A stretch of 64,000 bases of DNA from NCBI GenBank assembly GCA_017513525.1, contig JAFXFC010000049.1:62001-126000 (forward strand), in the 5' to 3' direction. The position numbers were made by a program, and so were the translations under genes. How positions within the stretch are numbered: position 1 is the first letter of the stretch; each line of letters starts with the position of its first letter. The stretch comes from Clostridia bacterium (GTDB taxonomy: Bacteria; Bacillota; Clostridia; Oscillospirales; Acutalibacteraceae). The notes beneath the pieces were generated by a model. The model worked only from the letters and a program-made list of their open reading frames with translations. It was not told the DNA's origin and did not search any database. Below are positions 16,184 to 24,698 of this stretch, piece after piece.

Positions 16184-17083
16184 TTATTTCATAAGTCCCT
16201 GAGAAACACACCAGTTGTGGAATGATTTAAGGCTTTCAAGACGTGCAGATGAAAGTTTCTGTCCGCCTCTGTTGATAGCTTTCATGCCTTTTACACCCTG
16301 AAGATTAACAAGGTATTTTGCTGAACAATTGAAGCCGCTGTCAATAGCATTATCAAGAAGAATAATTTCATTATATCTCTTTTCGGCAAGCTCCATATCA
16401 CCGCTGAGAAATGCTTCATGGAATCTCTGGAAGAAGGCACCGCCGCAAGCTGTGGGAGTTGCCATAACTCCTCTTGCTCCGAGCTTATAGGCTTCAAAAA
16501 GGAAGGGCATATTAGCCTGAATTATACAGGACTCACCTTTTTCATCAATCTTTGCTTTGATACCCTCAACTGTGCAGGTGGTATCCTTAATACCGTAAAC
16601 ACCGCATTCTCTTACAAGTCTGCCGTAGCATTCACCTGAAATAAGATGAGGCTGAAGACCGGGGAATTCATACATGAACACGGGAAGATCTGTGAAGGCC
16701 TTTAATTCACCGATATAATTTACAAGTCTTTCAGGATCTTTTCCGAAGCCCTTAGTGGTAAAAACAATTCCGTCAACACCTGTAGCGGTAATTCTTTTAA
16801 CCTCTTCGACCTGTGAAAACCATGAGGGCTCCATATTAGCTGTAGCAACAACTGTGGTATTGCCTTTATGCTTAACGGTAAGTTCTGCAAGCTTTACTCT
16901 TTCATCAAGAGTCAGATTTGCCATTTCCGAGCTGCCGCATACTGCAAATAAATGTTCAACACCCTGAGAAACCTGCCAATCAGCATATTCTTCATAAGCA
17001 TCATAGTCAACACTCAGATCGTCCTTATAAGGTGTGAGCATCAACGAATATATGCCTGTATAATTTTCTGTAAGCTTTGACAT
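16184..17083 (-). CDS. DapA/NanA-family class I aldolase or lyase
   Basis: A 299-residue (beta/alpha)8 protein of the dihydrodipicolinate synthase / N-acetylneuraminate lyase family. The Schiff-base lysine is Lys166 in GIKDTTC and the catalytic tyrosine is Tyr138 in VFMYEFPG. The usual pyruvate-binding GTTGE is replaced by GSSEM (Glu53). It is not a typical DapA: the context is a two-subunit aconitase-X dehydratase, with all three genes on one transcript. In characterised hydroxyproline pathways, members of this family act as deaminating or dehydrating lyases on pyrroline carboxylates, so a similar step is plausible here but unproven. Confidence 0.85.
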   Translation of the reverse strand: MSKLTENYTGIYSLMLTPYKDDLSVDYDAYEEYADWQVSQGVEHLFAVCGSSEMANLTLDERVKLAELTVKHKGNTTVVATANMEPSWFSQVEEVKRITATGVDGIVFTTKGFGKDPERLVNYIGELKAFTDLPVFMYEFPGLQPHLISGECYGRLVRECGVYGIKDTTCTVEGIKAKIDEKGESCIIQANMPFLFEAYKLGARGVMATPTACGGAFFQRFHEAFLSGDMELAEKRYNEIILLDNAIDSGFNCSAKYLVNLQGVKGMKAINRGGQKLSSARLESLKSFHNWCVSQGLMK

Positions 17084-17101
17084 TTCATCTTGGTACGCTT
17101 A

Positions 17102-17542
17102 TCAAAGAATGATAACAGTACCATCCTCCTCAACTTTAATTTTATCGCCTGTTTTTACTGTTTCAAGGAATTCGTCTCCAAGACTGTCAATTGTAGGCAT
17201 TGAATTTTCAGTCCATACATCTGAAAGAACAGCACCTGCTGCAGCAAGTGAATCGATAGGCTTTGAGAAAAGAAGGCAAGCAGGATTTCTTCCCATTGCA
17301 GTAGCACAGTAAAGAACCATACCGCCTGTAGTTGAGCCTATTGTCTGAGGAAGGCAAAGAGCTGTGCCTGCCATAGGCTTATTATATAAATCGGGATTAT
17401 TCTGGTCACCGCACTTTGCAGTCTTATCACCGAACATAAGACTCTTCTGGAAGCTTGCAAGAGTATTAAAACCGTTCTTGGTAACGAGGGCTTCTGCTTC
17501 ACATGCGCCGGGAACAACAACACGACCTTTAAATGTCTTCAT
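17102..17542 (-). CDS. Aconitase X small subunit (swivel domain, DUF126)
   Basis: A 146-residue protein matching the DUF126 swivelling domain of aconitase X: an N-terminal barrel start (FKGRVVVPGACEAEALVTK), DNNP-like loop (GDQNNPDLYNKPMAGTALCL) and the conserved GSTTGGMVLYCATAMGRNPACLLF. In AcnX enzymes this subunit closes over the Fe-S active site of the large subunit. It lies 2 bases downstream of the large-subunit gene and 18 bases upstream of the aldolase. Confidence 0.9.
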   Translation of the reverse strand: MKTFKGRVVVPGACEAEALVTKNGFNTLASFQKSLMFGDKTAKCGDQNNPDLYNKPMAGTALCLPQTIGSTTGGMVLYCATAMGRNPACLLFSKPIDSLAAAGAVLSDVWTENSMPTIDSLGDEFLETVKTGDKIKVEEDGTVIIL

Positions 17543-17544
17543 AA

Positions 17545-18843
17545 TTATTTACCCCCCTTAGTAATGCAATCAAGAATTTCTGCGTTGGTATAATAGCGAG
17601 AAGTTGTATATGTTCTGAGCTTATTGGAGTTTGTAATAACGGGCTTTTTGCCGCAAAGCGGATTATTCATATACATAAGAGGACAGATATAGCTTAATAT
17701 AACGCCTGTCTTTTTAAGTCTTTCAGCATATGAAGTCTTGTTGAACTTTTCAACAACTGTGGGAGCAGCAGTAAATACTGTAGGAATAACAACCTTCTTA
17801 TTTCCTGCAGCCTTAAGACCTGCTTCTACTTTTTCAGTCCATTCAATAAGCTGAGAATATGTAAGATGAGGACAACCGATAAAGCAAAGCTTAGGTTCTG
17901 CATTCTTATCCTTCCAGATAACGGGATAGCTGTTCTTTACTCTTTCAAGCTCAGCATCATCAATAACATAAACCTGAGCATTTTCGGCAATAAGAGCTTC
18001 ACCCTGCTCTACAGCTTCGGGAGTAAGACCGTCAATATGATAAAGACCTACTGCACCGTTTGAAGCAGTAGCAGCACCGAAATCCTTAAGATAAGCCTTT
18101 GCATCGTCATTAAGCTCTGTACCGATCCACTTATCAAGTCCCTTAACATAAGGCACATCTTCCATAACCTTCATACCGATAGCAGAACCGAGAACCTGTG
18201 CTTCGGGAATTTTATCGGTTTTAACTTCAACTATCCAAGTTGCTTTTCTTCCTTCATCGGTAAGAAGTCCGAAATAAGGAACGAAACCAACAATAGAACC
18301 AAACAATTCAATAATACCTGAATTTCTGTTGCAGCGAGCGCCGAGAACGGAGTTTGCATATACAACAGCACTGGATTCTGCCCATGAAAGAACATCACCC
18401 TTATTAGGAGTATTACCGACTTCATCAAGATAGCAGGTACATGTATATGCAGAATCACTTACAAGACCCATCTTCTGTAACTGTCCGTCATACATATCCT
18501 GAGCGGAATACATAAATTTCTTAAAAATAAGATTTTCAATAAAGCTTGCAGGAACATTTTTATCAAGAGGCTTAGGGTCAACGGAAAATTGCTGTCCGGA
18601 AATAACGCCGTCAGCAATAAGCTTATCCATAAGCTCATAAACAGGTTTCATAACACCGAGACCGAAGCTTGTAACAAGATGGCCTTTTTTTCCTGTTACA
18701 GGAACCATCTTGGTTGCGCCGAAGGTTTCACCGTACATAACCAAAGTTTTCATTACCTTTGCCATTGTTTCTCCCTTTTCGCCATTCAATATAGCTAACT
18801 GTTCGGGAGTAAGTTCGATTTTGTAATCAGCCACAAAACTCAT
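17545..18843 (-). CDS. Aconitase X catalytic subunit (DUF521)
   Basis: A 432-residue large subunit of the two-gene AcnX form. Recognisable parts include GEKGETMAKVMKTLVMYGETFGA near the N-terminus, VVYANSVLGARCNRNSG, the CFIGCPHLTYSQLIEW motif and a C-terminal CPLMYMNNPLCGKKPVITNSNKLRTYTTSRY, with cysteines for a 2Fe-2S or 4Fe-4S cluster. Characterised bacterial members are cis-3-hydroxy-L-proline dehydratases; archaeal ones dehydrate phosphomevalonate. Here the partner is a DapA-type enzyme, so a hydroxyproline-like substrate is favoured. AAAGG abuts the ATG at 18843 with no spacing but is 9 bases from a GTG at 18834, so translation may really start at codon 4. Confidence 0.9.
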   Translation of the reverse strand: MSFVADYKIELTPEQLAILNGEKGETMAKVMKTLVMYGETFGATKMVPVTGKKGHLVTSFGLGVMKPVYELMDKLIADGVISGQQFSVDPKPLDKNVPASFIENLIFKKFMYSAQDMYDGQLQKMGLVSDSAYTCTCYLDEVGNTPNKGDVLSWAESSAVVYANSVLGARCNRNSGIIELFGSIVGFVPYFGLLTDEGRKATWIVEVKTDKIPEAQVLGSAIGMKVMEDVPYVKGLDKWIGTELNDDAKAYLKDFGAATASNGAVGLYHIDGLTPEAVEQGEALIAENAQVYVIDDAELERVKNSYPVIWKDKNAEPKLCFIGCPHLTYSQLIEWTEKVEAGLKAAGNKKVVIPTVFTAAPTVVEKFNKTSYAERLKKTGVILSYICPLMYMNNPLCGKKPVITNSNKLRTYTTSRYYTNAEILDCITKGGK

Positions 18844-18887
18844 CCTTTCTTATGCAATTAACAAAAATGCAAATTGCTGATATTTTA

Positions 18888-18915
18888 ATTATAGCAAATG
18901 AATTAATAATTTCAA
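18888..18915 (-). promoter_or_regulatory. Promoter of the aconitase-X operon
   Basis: On the minus strand, TTGAAA (18910-18915) and a perfect TATAAT (18888-18893) with a 16-base spacer, about 45 bases before the start codon. Confidence 0.7.
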
Positions 18916-18956
18916 GATAATTTTATAATAATTATTATTTTTTGGAAATAAAAAAA

Positions 18957-18977
18957 CTCCCGAAAAATAATCGGGAG
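18957..18977 (-). terminator. Terminator after the GH25 lysozyme gene
   Basis: CTCCCGA / TCGGGAG, a 7-bp stem with a 7-base loop, followed on the minus strand by TTTTTT. Confidence 0.85.
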
Positions 18978-18983
18978 AAAAAA

Positions 18984-19841
18984 TTATCCGTATTCAACCG
19001 TGTGTTCTGAATAATCAACCAGAGAAATATTAATGTCTACATTTCCGTTAATTCCTTTGACAGTTCCTGAATCGGTATATTGCCACATTTTGTAATCATA
19101 AACAAATGACGGGTATTCAAAGTATTCTGCCAGCCAGAAATCATACTGACTTAATGTTGCCAGTTCATATTCAAAATAGCCTATTTCACAGTTAAAATAT
19201 ATTATTGCCGTGTGTCCTGCAGCTTTAATTTCCTCACAAAAAGCTTTAGCACATGCAGTGATCTCACTGCTTGTCATATTAGCAGTTCTCGCTTCGGCAT
19301 TATCCACATATTCCCAGTCATAAGCAATCGGGAACTGAAGTTTTATACCTTTAATTGCCTCAAGAACAAATCTTGCCTCTTCCCTTGCTTCTTCTTCATT
19401 TATCGCCTGAGAATAAAAATACACACCGACCTTTAAGCCTGCCGCATCAGCACCTTTGCAGTTTTCATAAAACTTTTCATCAATCTGCATTATACCTTTA
19501 GTGCCGTATCCTCTGAAACCAACACGCAGCATAACAAAATCGATGCCGTCTTTAGCCACCTGATTCCAATCTATATCTCCCTGAAAAACAGATACATCAA
19601 TTCCTGTAAGCAGTAACTGTTCAGAATTACCGTAAACCATTCTTCCGTTTTCATCCAATGAAAACAGAAGTGGGTCAAGCACACTCTCCTCTACGTCTTC
19701 ATGCTTCGGAACAAGATTACCATTGACATCGGTAACATAGGGTGATATGTATTCTTCAGTTGTATTTTCGGGAAGTTCAAAAAAAGAACAACCGCAAAAA
19801 ATTAATATTACGATTAAAATAATACAAAAATACTTTTTCAT
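18984..19841 (-). CDS. GH25 lysozyme-like lipoprotein
   Basis: A 285-residue exported muramidase. The signal peptide ends in FCGC, a likely lipidation site. The GH25 barrel spans about 80-280: GIDVSVFQGDIDWNQVAKDGIDFVMLRVGFRGYGT, then KVGVYFYSQAINEEEAREEA, the catalytic DWE in YDWEYVDN, and a late MWQYTDSGTVKGINGNVDIN. All catalytic acids appear present. It should cut the MurNAc-GlcNAc bond of peptidoglycan outside the membrane. It lies downstream of metA but behind a strong terminator, so it is probably transcribed separately. Confidence 0.92.
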   Translation of the reverse strand: MKKYFCIILIVILIFCGCSFFELPENTTEEYISPYVTDVNGNLVPKHEDVEESVLDPLLFSLDENGRMVYGNSEQLLLTGIDVSVFQGDIDWNQVAKDGIDFVMLRVGFRGYGTKGIMQIDEKFYENCKGADAAGLKVGVYFYSQAINEEEAREEARFVLEAIKGIKLQFPIAYDWEYVDNAEARTANMTSSEITACAKAFCEEIKAAGHTAIIYFNCEIGYFEYELATLSQYDFWLAEYFEYPSFVYDYKMWQYTDSGTVKGINGNVDINISLVDYSEHTVEYG

Positions 19842-19853
19842 TATAACCTCAAA

Positions 19854-19900
19854 AAAAGCGTATTAATGACAATTTAATAATGTCATTATATACGCTTTTT
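19854..19900 (-). terminator. Terminator after metA
   Basis: A long, imperfect hairpin with AAAAAGCGTA pairing with TACGCTTTTT and an inner TAATGACA/TGTCATTA, with T-rich sequence on both sides. Confidence 0.8.
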
Positions 19901-19930
19901 CGATTTATATCAACCGGAAAAAAATTAAAT

Positions 19931-20869
19931 TTATTTATTTTTTTCGTTTTCGACTGAAAGGGTGTTAAGATCATACGGTGTTGTCTGATAAACGAAATAA
20001 TTAAGCCAATTGCAATAAAGAAGATTTGCATGAGCTCTCCAGCGGACAATAGGCTCTTTAGTGGGATCGTCATAGGGGAAATAATTTACCGGAACCTTAA
20101 TATCAAGACCTTTTCCGACATCTCTGTCATACTCTTCTTTAAGTGTAAACGGGTCATACTCCGAGTGTCCCATAACAAATACCTGTTTACCCTTTTCGGT
20201 TGCAACACAGTAAACACCTGCTTCATCGGAAGATGCAAGAATTCTGAGCTGCGGAACATTTTCGATGTCTTCCCGCTTAACGCTTGTGTGTCTTGAATGA
20301 GGTACGAAGAATTTATCATCAAAGCCTCTGAAAAGAATAGAACGCTTATAATCCACCTTATGAGGAAAAACACCGAACATCTTTTCGGGAAGATCATATT
20401 TTTGTATACCGTAATGATAGTAAAGCCCTGCCTGTGCACCCCAGCAAATATGAAAGGTGCTGTGAACATGAGTTTTACTCCATTCCATAATTTCACAAAG
20501 CTCCTGCCAATAATCAACCTCTTCAAAAGGAAGTTGTTCAACGGGAGCACCGGTAATGATCATACCGTCAAAATACCTGTCCTTGACATCTTCAAAGGTT
20601 TTATAAAAAGCAAGGAGATGCTCTGCTGAAATATGTGTCGGAACATGACTGGCTGTCATGATAAGCTCTATTTCTATCTGCAGCGGTGTATTTCCCAAAA
20701 TTCTGGAAAGCTGTGTCTCCGTTGCAATTTTTTTAGGCATTAAATTAAGTACTAATATTTTAAGAGGTCTGATATCCTGCGTTATAGCTCTCGTTTCAGT
20801 CATAACAAATATATTTTCGTCGGTAAGAGTTTTAACGGCAGGAAGCTCATTGGGAATTTTAATGGGCAT
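19931..20869 (-). CDS. metA: Homoserine O-acetyltransferase (MetA family)
   Basis: A 312-residue MetA-family acyltransferase, the first committed step of methionine synthesis. The catalytic cysteine is Cys142 in [16 protein letters not shown]. Residue 111 in [15 protein letters not shown] is Glu; in this family Glu111 marks use of acetyl-CoA, whereas Gly111 (E. coli GAPLG) marks succinyl-CoA. The product should therefore be O-acetylhomoserine, which fits the adjacent O-acetylhomoserine sulfhydrylase metY. AGGAG lies 7 bases before the ATG. It is the last gene of the GH95-metY-metA run, with 11 bases between metY and metA. Confidence 0.95.
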   Translation of the reverse strand: MPIKIPNELPAVKTLTDENIFVMTETRAITQDIRPLKILVLNLMPKKIATETQLSRILGNTPLQIEIELIMTASHVPTHISAEHLLAFYKTFEDVKDRYFDGMIITGAPVEQLPFEEVDYWQELCEIMEWSKTHVHSTFHICWGAQAGLYYHYGIQKYDLPEKMFGVFPHKVDYKRSILFRGFDDKFFVPHSRHTSVKREDIENVPQLRILASSDEAGVYCVATEKGKQVFVMGHSEYDPFTLKEEYDRDVGKGLDIKVPVNYFPYDDPTKEPIVRWRAHANLLYCNWLNYFVYQTTPYDLNTLSVENEKNK

Positions 20870-20880
20870 TCATGTACTCC

Positions 20881-22167
20881 TTAATCTATGGTATTAAGTG
20901 CCTGTTCAATATCTGCAATAAGATCGGCACTGTTTTCAAGTCCGCATGAAAGACGGATAAGATCTGAAGGGATACCTGCAGCAATCAGTTCTTCCTCTGT
21001 CATCTGACGGTGAGTTGAATTTGCAGGATGAAGACAGCAGGATCTTGCATCTGCAACGTGAGTTTCAATAGCAATCAGTTTCAATGATTTCATAACCTGC
21101 TCTGCAGCTTTTCTTCCGCCCTTGACACCAAAGCTGATAACACCGCAAGTGCCGTCAGGCATATATTTCTTCGCAAGTGAGTAATACTTATCACTTTCAA
21201 GTCCCGAGAAGCTTACCCACGAAATTTTATCGTTATTTTCGAGGTATCTTGCAACAGCAAGAGCATTCTCATAATGACGCTTTATTCTTACATGAAGACT
21301 TTCGAGTCCGAGATTTAATATAAATGCACTCTGAGGAGCGGGAGTGCTTCCGAGATCTCTCATAAGCTGTGCAGTAGCCTTTGTAATATAAGCACCTTCA
21401 AGACCGAATTTTTCTGCATAGGTAATTCCGTGATAACTGTCATCGGGAGTGCAAAGTCCCGGATATTTATCTGCATACTTCATCCAATCGAATTTTCCCG
21501 AATCAACGATACAGCCGCCGACAGCTGCACCGTGACCGTCCATATACTTAGTTGTAGAATGAGTAACAATATCTGCACCCCATTCAATGGGTCGGCAGTG
21601 TACGGGAGTAGCAAATGTATTATCAATAATGAGAGGTACACCGTGGCTGTGTGCGGCTTTTGCAAATTTTTCAATATCAAGCACTTTAAGTGCGGGATTT
21701 GCAATCGTTTCACCGAAAACAAGCTTTGTATCGGGAGTAAAAGCTGCATCAAGCTCTTCTTCGGTACAATCGGGATCAACAAAAGTACAGGTTATACCCA
21801 TTTTTTTCATTGTGACAGCAAACAGATTATATGTTCCGCCGTAAATTGCAGAGGAAGAAACGATGTGACCGCCGTTTTCGCAAATATTGAAGGTAGCAAA
21901 AAAGCTTGCTGCCTGACCGGATGAGAGAAGCATTGCGGCAGTTCCGCCTTCCATTTCGCATATCTTTGCAGCTACACTATCACAAGTGGGATTCTGAAGT
22001 CTGGAATAAAAATATCCGCTGGCTTCAAGGTCAAAAAGCTTACCCATATCTTCACTTGTATCATATTTGAATGTTGTACTCTGAATTATCGGGATCTGAC
22101 GGGGCTCACCGTTTCCTGGGGTATAACCTCCTTGTACACATTTTGTTTCAATACTACGTTCACTCAT
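20881..22167 (-). CDS. metY: O-acetylhomoserine aminocarboxypropyltransferase (sulfhydrylase)
   Basis: A 428-residue PLP enzyme of the Cys/Met metabolism family, long form typical of MetY. Signatures: CVQGGYTPGNGEPRQIPIIQSTTFKY at the N-terminus, SSGQAASFFATFNIC, DNTFATPVHCRPIEWGADIVTHSTTKYMDGHGAAVGG with the PLP lysine in STTKY, and a C-terminal LIRLSCGLENSADLIADIEQAL. It makes homocysteine from O-acetylhomoserine and sulfide. Its ATG overlaps the stop codon of the GH95 gene (TAATG) and it precedes metA. No SAM riboswitch is seen in front of it. Confidence 0.95.
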   Translation of the reverse strand: MSERSIETKCVQGGYTPGNGEPRQIPIIQSTTFKYDTSEDMGKLFDLEASGYFYSRLQNPTCDSVAAKICEMEGGTAAMLLSSGQAASFFATFNICENGGHIVSSSAIYGGTYNLFAVTMKKMGITCTFVDPDCTEEELDAAFTPDTKLVFGETIANPALKVLDIEKFAKAAHSHGVPLIIDNTFATPVHCRPIEWGADIVTHSTTKYMDGHGAAVGGCIVDSGKFDWMKYADKYPGLCTPDDSYHGITYAEKFGLEGAYITKATAQLMRDLGSTPAPQSAFILNLGLESLHVRIKRHYENALAVARYLENNDKISWVSFSGLESDKYYSLAKKYMPDGTCGVISFGVKGGRKAAEQVMKSLKLIAIETHVADARSCCLHPANSTHRQMTEEELIAAGIPSDLIRLSCGLENSADLIADIEQALNTID

Positions 22168-24536
22168 TACTGAATCCTTTCCGGTATCAATTCAAAGCTT
22201 GCATTTTCTGATGCAGTAAATAAAGTAATACCATTTTCATATATTCTTTCAATTTCTGTCTTATTTTCAAAAATTTTATATTTACCCTTAACGGCAATTT
22301 TTCCGCCGTTATTAGATTTAATGACTGCTTTCTCTAATAAGCCATCATTCCATTTTACTGAAACCTCATTGTTTCCTCTTGCCAACAAGCCTTTTGCTTC
22401 ACCGTTTTTCCAACCTGACGGTAAAGCCGGAAGTAAAGTTATAAGGAATGTACCGTCACTGAGCTTTACCTGACTTTGCAGCAACATTTCACAAATGCCG
22501 GCTGTGGCTCCGAAGTTTCCGTCAATCTGGAAAGGTGGATGCGCATCAAACAAATTGGGATACACACCGCCTCCGCCGCTGTAACGGGTAATCAGACCGT
22601 CTTTCACAGGTCTTAATAAACGATAAAGGAGCTTTGCTGCATGATCTCCGTCAAGCAGTCTTGCGAAGAAATTGATTTTCCAAGCAAGACTCCAGCCTGT
22701 ACCGTCATCACCTCTGAGTTCAAGAGTTTTTCGGCAGGCATCAGCCAGTTCAGTAGTTTTTTCAGGCGAAATCATTGTACCGGGATGAAGTCCGTACAAA
22801 TGAGAAACATGTCTGTGATGAGGTTCGGGAGCATTGAGATCCCAATCCCCTTCCCATTCACAAAGCTGACCTGCTTTACCGATTTTTAACGGCAATAATC
22901 TTTCTCTGAGTGTCACCAATTTTTCGCGTAAATCTTCATCTTTTCCGAGAATTTTACAAATATCTATCATATCAGTAAAATTCTCGTAAAGCATCTCAAT
23001 ATCCATTGCAGTACCCCTGCAGACCCAGCCTTTATTTCCTTCATCATCACAGAAATTATTTTCGGGAGAGGTTGCGGGATTTGTCATGAGAAAACCGTTT
23101 TCATCTTCAAAAAGAATATGTATATTGAAAAGACAATTTTCTTTTAATATGTCATAAAAACGCTCGAGCAGTTTTATGTCACCTGTAAAATTATAATATT
23201 CTACTAAGTGCTTACAAAGCCATGCACCGCCCAAAGGATACTGCGACCAGCAGCCGCCCCATCCGGGAGAAGTCCAGAGCCACGGATTGGAAATAGTATA
23301 TAAAGTCCAGCCGGGAGCATTATAATATGCCTTTGCGGTTTTTGAACCGTTTTCAGGCAAAGCACTTATAAACTTAGCAAAAGGCTCTGTGCAATATATA
23401 ATATTAGCAGGACCTGCACACCAGTAATTCATCTGGACATTTATATTGGTATGATAATCACAGTGCCACGGTGCCTTATAATCCTTACACCAAAGTCCCT
23501 GAAGATTAGCAGGTAAAACATTTTTTTTACGGCTTGAGCAGATAAGCAAATACTTACCGTAATTAAAAAGCAGTTCCGCTAAGCCGATATCAGAAGTATT
23601 TTTTCTGAAGTCGTGAAGCCTTTTAGGAAGCGAAGTGCTACCCTTTTCTGAACCGTCAAGTGACAATGAAGATCTGTCATATAACTGCTTATAGTCAGAA
23701 ATGTGTTCTGTCCGAATAGCAGCATAATCATTCAAATCGATTTTATCAAGAATTTCAGAGCAAACCTCTTTCGGATCCCTGCCCTTGAAATTCTTCTTCT
23801 GATCAAGTATATAATCTGTTGCTCCCGTAAAACAAATAATCACAGAATCAGCAGATGTTATTCTCAAAGAATTTTCATATTTTTCGGTTTTTCCGCCGCT
23901 TGTTAAAACGCGAAGTTCACCTGCAAAAGCGATATGAGAAGAGTTTCCGTCTGCGTGACCGTCAAATTTAAGACAATTTTCGCCTACGGTAAGATTTTCA
24001 ATATGATCTAAAGAATATGATATATCAAAATTAAGGAATGCTTTTTTATCACAGTCGATTTTTATAAAAATAGCATCAGCGACTGCAGAAGAAAAATATT
24101 CCCTTGTAATTTTAACACCGTCTGTTTCAAATTCATCGAAGCATATAGCTTCACTCAAATCGAGCTTTCTTGAAAAGCCTCTGATTTTTTTCAGCTTTTT
24201 CGGAAACTTTATCATCAAGTCACCAAAGGTCTGATAAGAACCGGAATATGCCCCCTCAAAGCCTCCGCCGTTATTGATAAACTCGGTATCAAGAAGCTTT
24301 GCCGCTTTATCATATTCTTTATTATTTATCAAAGAACGAAGCTGAGGTAAGTGCTTATATGCTTCGCTTTTATCCGCATCGGGATATTTATCGCCGTTCC
24401 ATAAAGTAATTTCATTCATCTGAAGCTGCAGTTTATCCGTTCCCGAATAAATCATGGCTCCGAGTCTGCCGTTTCCTATGGGAAGAGCTTCCTCCCATTC
24501 CTTTGCAGGTTTATCAAAATACAAATATTTTTCCAT
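22167..24536 (-). CDS. GH95-family alpha-L-fucosidase
   Basis: A 789-residue glycoside hydrolase of family 95 (1,2-alpha-L-fucosidase type; some members act on L-galactose). The N-terminal beta-sandwich starts with [24 protein letters not shown], the family hallmark. The (alpha/alpha)6 barrel follows, with [29 protein letters not shown] and, near the end, [21 protein letters not shown] holding catalytic carboxylates. There is no signal peptide, so it is probably intracellular, acting on imported oligosaccharides. The ATG at 24536 follows GGAGGG and lies downstream of the promoter at 24556-24584; upstream in-frame ATGs fall within that promoter. Confidence 0.93.
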   Translation of the reverse strand: MEKYLYFDKPAKEWEEALPIGNGRLGAMIYSGTDKLQLQMNEITLWNGDKYPDADKSEAYKHLPQLRSLINNKEYDKAAKLLDTEFINNGGGFEGAYSGSYQTFGDLMIKFPKKLKKIRGFSRKLDLSEAICFDEFETDGVKITREYFSSAVADAIFIKIDCDKKAFLNFDISYSLDHIENLTVGENCLKFDGHADGNSSHIAFAGELRVLTSGGKTEKYENSLRITSADSVIICFTGATDYILDQKKNFKGRDPKEVCSEILDKIDLNDYAAIRTEHISDYKQLYDRSSLSLDGSEKGSTSLPKRLHDFRKNTSDIGLAELLFNYGKYLLICSSRKKNVLPANLQGLWCKDYKAPWHCDYHTNINVQMNYWCAGPANIIYCTEPFAKFISALPENGSKTAKAYYNAPGWTLYTISNPWLWTSPGWGGCWSQYPLGGAWLCKHLVEYYNFTGDIKLLERFYDILKENCLFNIHILFEDENGFLMTNPATSPENNFCDDEGNKGWVCRGTAMDIEMLYENFTDMIDICKILGKDEDLREKLVTLRERLLPLKIGKAGQLCEWEGDWDLNAPEPHHRHVSHLYGLHPGTMISPEKTTELADACRKTLELRGDDGTGWSLAWKINFFARLLDGDHAAKLLYRLLRPVKDGLITRYSGGGGVYPNLFDAHPPFQIDGNFGATAGICEMLLQSQVKLSDGTFLITLLPALPSGWKNGEAKGLLARGNNEVSVKWNDGLLEKAVIKSNNGGKIAVKGKYKIFENKTEIERIYENGITLFTASENASFELIPERIQ

Positions 24537-24555
24537 TATATCACACCCTCCGCTT

Positions 24556-24584
24556 ATGATAGCATTAATCATAAGCATTGTCAA
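24556..24584 (-). promoter_or_regulatory. Promoter of the GH95-metY-metA operon
   Basis: On the minus strand, TTGACA (24579-24584) and TATCAT (24556-24561) with exactly 17 bases between. It gives a short leader of about 12-15 bases before the GGAGGG ribosome site. Confidence 0.75.
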
Positions 24585-24630
24585 ATAATCTATTTTAACA
24601 TTAAGAAAAAAAACAGTTCATGTAATGTAA

Positions 24631-24663
24631 AAAACGACAAGATTCTACCAACCTTGTCGTTTT
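24631..24663 (-). terminator. Terminator of the giant secreted-protein gene
   Basis: AAAACGACAAG / CTTGTCGTTTT, an 11-bp stem with an 11-base loop, followed by a T-run on the minus strand. Confidence 0.85.
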
Positions 24664-24698
24664 CTGAATTTATAACAGTTTTGAAACATTAACCGATA

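Noticed and set aside
17108..17312. Plus-strand frames antisense to the aconitase-X subunits
   Set aside because: They are antisense shadows of well-supported subunits with no ribosome site.
24537..24698. SAM riboswitch in front of the methionine genes
   Set aside because: The leader before the GH95-metY-metA operon is only about 12-15 bases, and no conserved S-box core can be seen.
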